From Candidatus Omnitrophota bacterium (GTDB taxonomy: Bacteria; Omnitrophota; Gorgyraeia; Zapsychrales; Fredricksoniimonadaceae): a stretch of DNA of 7,837 nt. Where the stretch lies: assembly GCA_016196515.1 (NCBI GenBank), contig JACPXN010000054.1:1-7837 (forward strand), in the 5' to 3' direction. Within the stretch, counting starts at the first letter, position 1. Each line of letters starts with the position of its first letter. The position numbers and the translations under genes were made by a program. The notes beneath the pieces were generated by a model that was not told where the DNA came from, searched no databases, and worked only from the letters and a program-made list of their open reading frames with translations. This document shows positions 5,832 through 7,837 of this stretch, piece after piece.

Positions 5832-6986
5832 ATGGATAATACAAAACTGGAATACATAGAACGGTTTGTTAATTTGGAAGCTTTATTAAAACAAAAGTCA
5901 TATTTTCTTTTCGGCCCGCGCCAGACAGGTAAAAGCTCATTAATTCAACATAGTTTTCCAACAGCGAAAGTTTATAACCTGCTGGATAATGCATTATTCC
6001 TTGAATTGAATAGCCGGCCAGGGCGATTAAAAGAGGAGGTTACCAGTAAAGATAAGTTGGTCATTATTGATGAAATACAGCGCGTGCCGCAACTTTTGAA
6101 CGAGGCGCATTTGCTCATCGAAGAGCGCGGGATCAATTTTTTATTAACAGGTTCAAGCGCGCGGAAGCTTCGTTCGGGTGGTGTCAATTTATTGGGAGGG
6201 CGCGCACGAGAGGTTTATTTACACCCTTTCGTGACCACGGAGTTGGGGAAATTATTTAATCTGGATCGCGCGCTGAATGCCGGGCTGATCCCTTCCATAT
6301 ATTTTTCAAATGAGCCCAAGGCCGATCTTGCGTCTTATGTCGGCGCTTATTTGAAGACCGAGATAGCATCTGAGGCTTTAACGCGGGACGTCCCCGCTTT
6401 TTCGCGTTTTTTAGGTGTTGCGGCTTTATGCAACGCCCAGATCGTGAACTTTACGAATGTCGCGAATGACGCTCAGGTGAAGAGAACGACGGTGTATGAA
6501 TATTTTGAAATACTGAAAGACACTCTTTTATTGCGCGAGATGACGGCATTTCGCAAAGGGATAAAGAGAAAGCCGGTTTGCTCGTCAAAATATTATTTTT
6601 TTGATATAGGGGTGGTCAGGCAGCTGCAGGGACGGGTCGCGGTCACTCCCGGGACAGCTGAATACGGGGACGCTTTTGAAACATTTATCGTCAATGAAGT
6701 ATTCGCTTTCAGTGATTATGTGCGCCCGTTGGACTTAAGATTCTGGCGTACAACGACACAGGTTGAAGTTGATCTAATTATTGATGATCATATTGCAGTT
6801 GAAATTAAAGGAAAACAGCAAATCAGTTCTGATGATCTTAAAGGCCTAAAGGCAATTGCTGAAGAGCGTTCTTTCAAGCGCCTTATATGCGTTTCTTTAG
6901 AAAAACGGCCGAGGAAGATAGGTAAAATAGAGATCCTGCCTTATCAGGAGTTTTTAGGAATGTTATGGGCGGGCGGTGTAACATAA
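5832..6986 (+). CDS. AAA family ATPase with C-terminal DUF4143 domain
   Basis: A 384-residue P-loop ATPase of the widespread AAA_14 + DUF4143 class, whose cellular role is largely unknown. N-terminal ATPase: Walker A GPRQTGKS (28-35), Walker B LVIIDEIQRVP (76-86), sensor-like FLLTGSSARKL (103-113), then LLGGRAREVYLHPF (120-133). A helical region with YLKTEIASEAL (173-183) leads to the DUF4143 part, with TVYEYFEILKDTLLLRE (220-236) resembling a winged-helix segment. The C-terminus has the spacing of a PD-(D/E)xK nuclease fold: GDAFE with E283, then VEVDLII with D314, then AVEIKGK with E324 and K326. These residues are present; activity is not shown. The gene is visibly richer in A+T and TTA/TTG leucine codons than its neighbours, and has its own promoter, operator-like repeat and strong ribosome site. 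Horizontal acquisition is inferred. Confidence 0.9.
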   Translation: MDNTKLEYIERFVNLEALLKQKSYFLFGPRQTGKSSLIQHSFPTAKVYNLLDNALFLELNSRPGRLKEEVTSKDKLVIIDEIQRVPQLLNEAHLLIEERGINFLLTGSSARKLRSGGVNLLGGRAREVYLHPFVTTELGKLFNLDRALNAGLIPSIYFSNEPKADLASYVGAYLKTEIASEALTRDVPAFSRFLGVAALCNAQIVNFTNVANDAQVKRTTVYEYFEILKDTLLLREMTAFRKGIKRKPVCSSKYYFFDIGVVRQLQGRVAVTPGTAEYGDAFETFIVNEVFAFSDYVRPLDLRFWRTTTQVEVDLIIDDHIAVEIKGKQQISSDDLKGLKAIAEERSFKRLICVSLEKRPRKIGKIEILPYQEFLGMLWAGGVT

Positions 6987-6992
6987 TCCGGC

Positions 6993-7021
6993 TTGTCATC
7001 CGCTTTAAATATTCGTATAAT
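6993..7021 (+). promoter_or_regulatory. Sigma70-type promoter of pyrE, likely giving a leaderless mRNA
   Basis: TTGTCA (6993-6998, 5 of 6 to consensus), a 17-base spacer and a perfect TATAAT (7016-7021). Initiation six to seven bases after the -10 box would fall at about 7028, the A of the pyrE ATG. No Shine-Dalgarno sequence lies before that ATG. The promoter begins seven bases after the ATPase stop codon and lies in a 41-base intergenic gap. Confidence 0.65.
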
Positions 7022-7027
7022 TGAACG

Positions 7028-7588
7028 ATGCCATCATCCGCATTGTCCCGGGACAGGGAGCAATTGTTCGGTCTTTTAAAGGCCGACGCGTTTGTCAAAG
7101 GAAAGGTCGTTCTTTCGTCGGGTCAAGAGAGCGATCATTACTTTGATGCGCGCCTGGTCACTTTAAGTGCCGCCGGTGCCTATCATACCGGATGCATCAT
7201 CTTAGACATGGTCAAGGAGGATTCCTTGGATGCCATCGGCGGGCCTACGCTTGGGGCCGACCCCATGGTGGGGGCCATTGCTTGCTTAAGCCATGAGCAG
7301 GGCAGGCCTTTGAACACATTTATCATCCGCAAATCGCCCAAGGCCCACGGCAAACAACAGCAGGTGGAAGGGCCCCGCCTACGGCGGGGGGCCAGGGTCG
7401 TCCTCATTGATGACGTGGCCACGACGGGCAAGGCCCTTGTCGAATCCATTGAAGTCCTCTCCAGGATGGACGTGAAGGTGATCAAGGCCATTTGCGTCAT
7501 TGACCGTCGGGAAGGCGCCGGCGCGGCATTGGCCAAATACGGGGTGCCGCTGGAATCCATATTTACGGCAGATGAATTCTTAAAGTGA
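7028..7588 (+). CDS. pyrE: Orotate phosphoribosyltransferase
   Basis: Converts orotate and PRPP to orotidine 5'-monophosphate in de novo pyrimidine synthesis, in the cytoplasm. The 186-residue product is normal in length for the short bacterial form. Seen: VVLSSGQESDHYFDARLVTLS (family LxSGxxSxYYxD-like motif, from residue 27), GGPTLGADPMVGAIA (71-85), the flexible catalytic loop RKSPKAHGKQQQVEG (101-115) with K102, K105, H107 and K109, and the PRPP-binding motif VVLIDDVATTGKA (124-136). The ATG at 7028 is chosen because it fits the family N-terminus; a TTG at 7064 preceded by AGGGAG is an alternative, but the spacing is very short. The stop TGA shares its A with the maf ATG. A short palindrome lies just before the PRPP motif. 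Confidence 0.93.
   Translation: MPSSALSRDREQLFGLLKADAFVKGKVVLSSGQESDHYFDARLVTLSAAGAYHTGCIILDMVKEDSLDAIGGPTLGADPMVGAIACLSHEQGRPLNTFIIRKSPKAHGKQQQVEGPRLRRGARVVLIDDVATTGKALVESIEVLSRMDVKVIKAICVIDRREGAGAALAKYGVPLESIFTADEFLK
7373..7389. repeat. Short GC-rich palindrome inside pyrE
   Basis: CCCCGCC (7373-7379) and GGCGGGG (7383-7389) form a perfect 7-bp inverted repeat around TAC. It encodes part of EGPRLRRGARVV just before the PRPP motif, where family members usually have about one residue fewer. It could be a small inserted palindromic unit or simply arginine-rich, GC-rich coding sequence. Confidence 0.5.
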
Positions 7589-7837
7589 TGCGCAAGATCA
7601 TCCTAGCTTCCGCTTCACCCCAACGGCGCAAACTCATGGCCGTTCTCGGTTTGCCTTTTACCGTTCGCGCCCCAAGCACGCTTAAAGAGATCACCCGTTC
7701 CAATGCCGGTTGCGCCGCTCTTGTCAAAGCCAACGCGCTTTTAAAAGCAAAAGACATTGCCTCCCGCGTCACCTCCGGACTTGTCGTCGGTGTAGACACC
7801 GTTGTCTGTTCCGCCCGCGGTCGGCTCATCTTTAAAC
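7588..7837 (+). CDS. maf: Maf family nucleotide pyrophosphatase, N-terminal part (3' end outside window)
   Basis: Maf proteins hydrolyse non-canonical or canonical nucleoside triphosphates to monophosphates and have been tied to septum formation and house-cleaning of nucleotide pools. The frame starts at the ATG sharing one base with the pyrE stop and stays open to the window end (83 complete codons). Seen: the signature ILASASPQRRKLM (5-17) with the S-x-S-P-x-R-R phosphate-binding motif, then LGLPF (20-24), a region ending in VKANALLKAKDIA matching the usual A-x-x-KA helix, and VVGVDTVV (66-73) with the conserved Asp. The subtype (dTTP/UTP, m7GTP or CTP specific) cannot be decided from this part. 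The one-base overlap suggests translational coupling with pyrE. Confidence 0.92.
   Translation, partial: MRKIILASASPQRRKLMAVLGLPFTVRAPSTLKEITRSNAGCAALVKANALLKAKDIASRVTSGLVVGVDTVVCSARGRLIFK

Noticed and set aside
1..7837. A new multi-gene defence, secretion or biosynthetic system
   Set aside because: All genes except the ATPase belong to well-known housekeeping families, and the ATPase has no partner gene next to it, so there is no support for a novel gene cluster here.

Overview
The window is a gene-dense bacterial chromosomal segment made mostly of housekeeping genes. LptF/LptG-type lipopolysaccharide-export permeases point to a Gram-negative (diderm) organism. The fairly GC-rich core genes, the tight gene overlaps and the thiL-tsaE-tsaB-alr order remind me of Omnitrophota or a related uncultured lineage, but that placement is an impression from memory and no sequence search supports it.

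Layout. Positions 1-2787, plus strand: the 3' part of thiL (thiamine monophosphate kinase), then tsaE and tsaB (tRNA t6A37 synthesis) and alr (alanine racemase, for peptidoglycan D-alanine). Each of the first three runs into the next by overlap or a 2-base gap, so this looks like one operon. Positions 2771-5695, minus strand: read from the right, comF (interrupted), then an LptF-type and an LptG-type permease, again overlapping. This block meets alr tail to tail, with the last 17 bases shared. Positions 5832-6986, plus strand: a stand-alone AAA ATPase of the AAA_14/DUF4143 type. It is visibly more A+T-rich than its neighbours and has its own promoter and an operator-like inverted repeat; it looks like an acquired cassette. 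Positions 7028-7837, plus strand: pyrE (orotate phosphoribosyltransferase) and the 5' part of maf, linked by a one-base stop/start overlap.

Most notable signals. (1) A 59-base nested palindrome lies inside the thiL reading frame and adds about 20 unusual residues without breaking it, like the palindromic elements known in Rickettsia protein genes. (2) comF has a single in-frame TAA between its zinc-finger half and its phosphoribosyltransferase half, with a Shine-Dalgarno-like sequence overlapping the stop and a TTG restart codon just after. (3) A perfect 10-bp inverted repeat spans the -10 box of the ATPase promoter. (4) The sigma70-like promoter of pyrE is placed so that transcription would begin at or next to the ATG, predicting a leaderless mRNA.

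I found no rRNA, tRNA, CRISPR array, transposase or convincing intrinsic terminator. I saw no clearly new multi-gene system; the novelty here is small-scale (palindromic element, split gene, regulatory architecture). No gene-free stretch exceeds 300 bases; the longest, 5696-5831, holds the ATPase promoter and operator.
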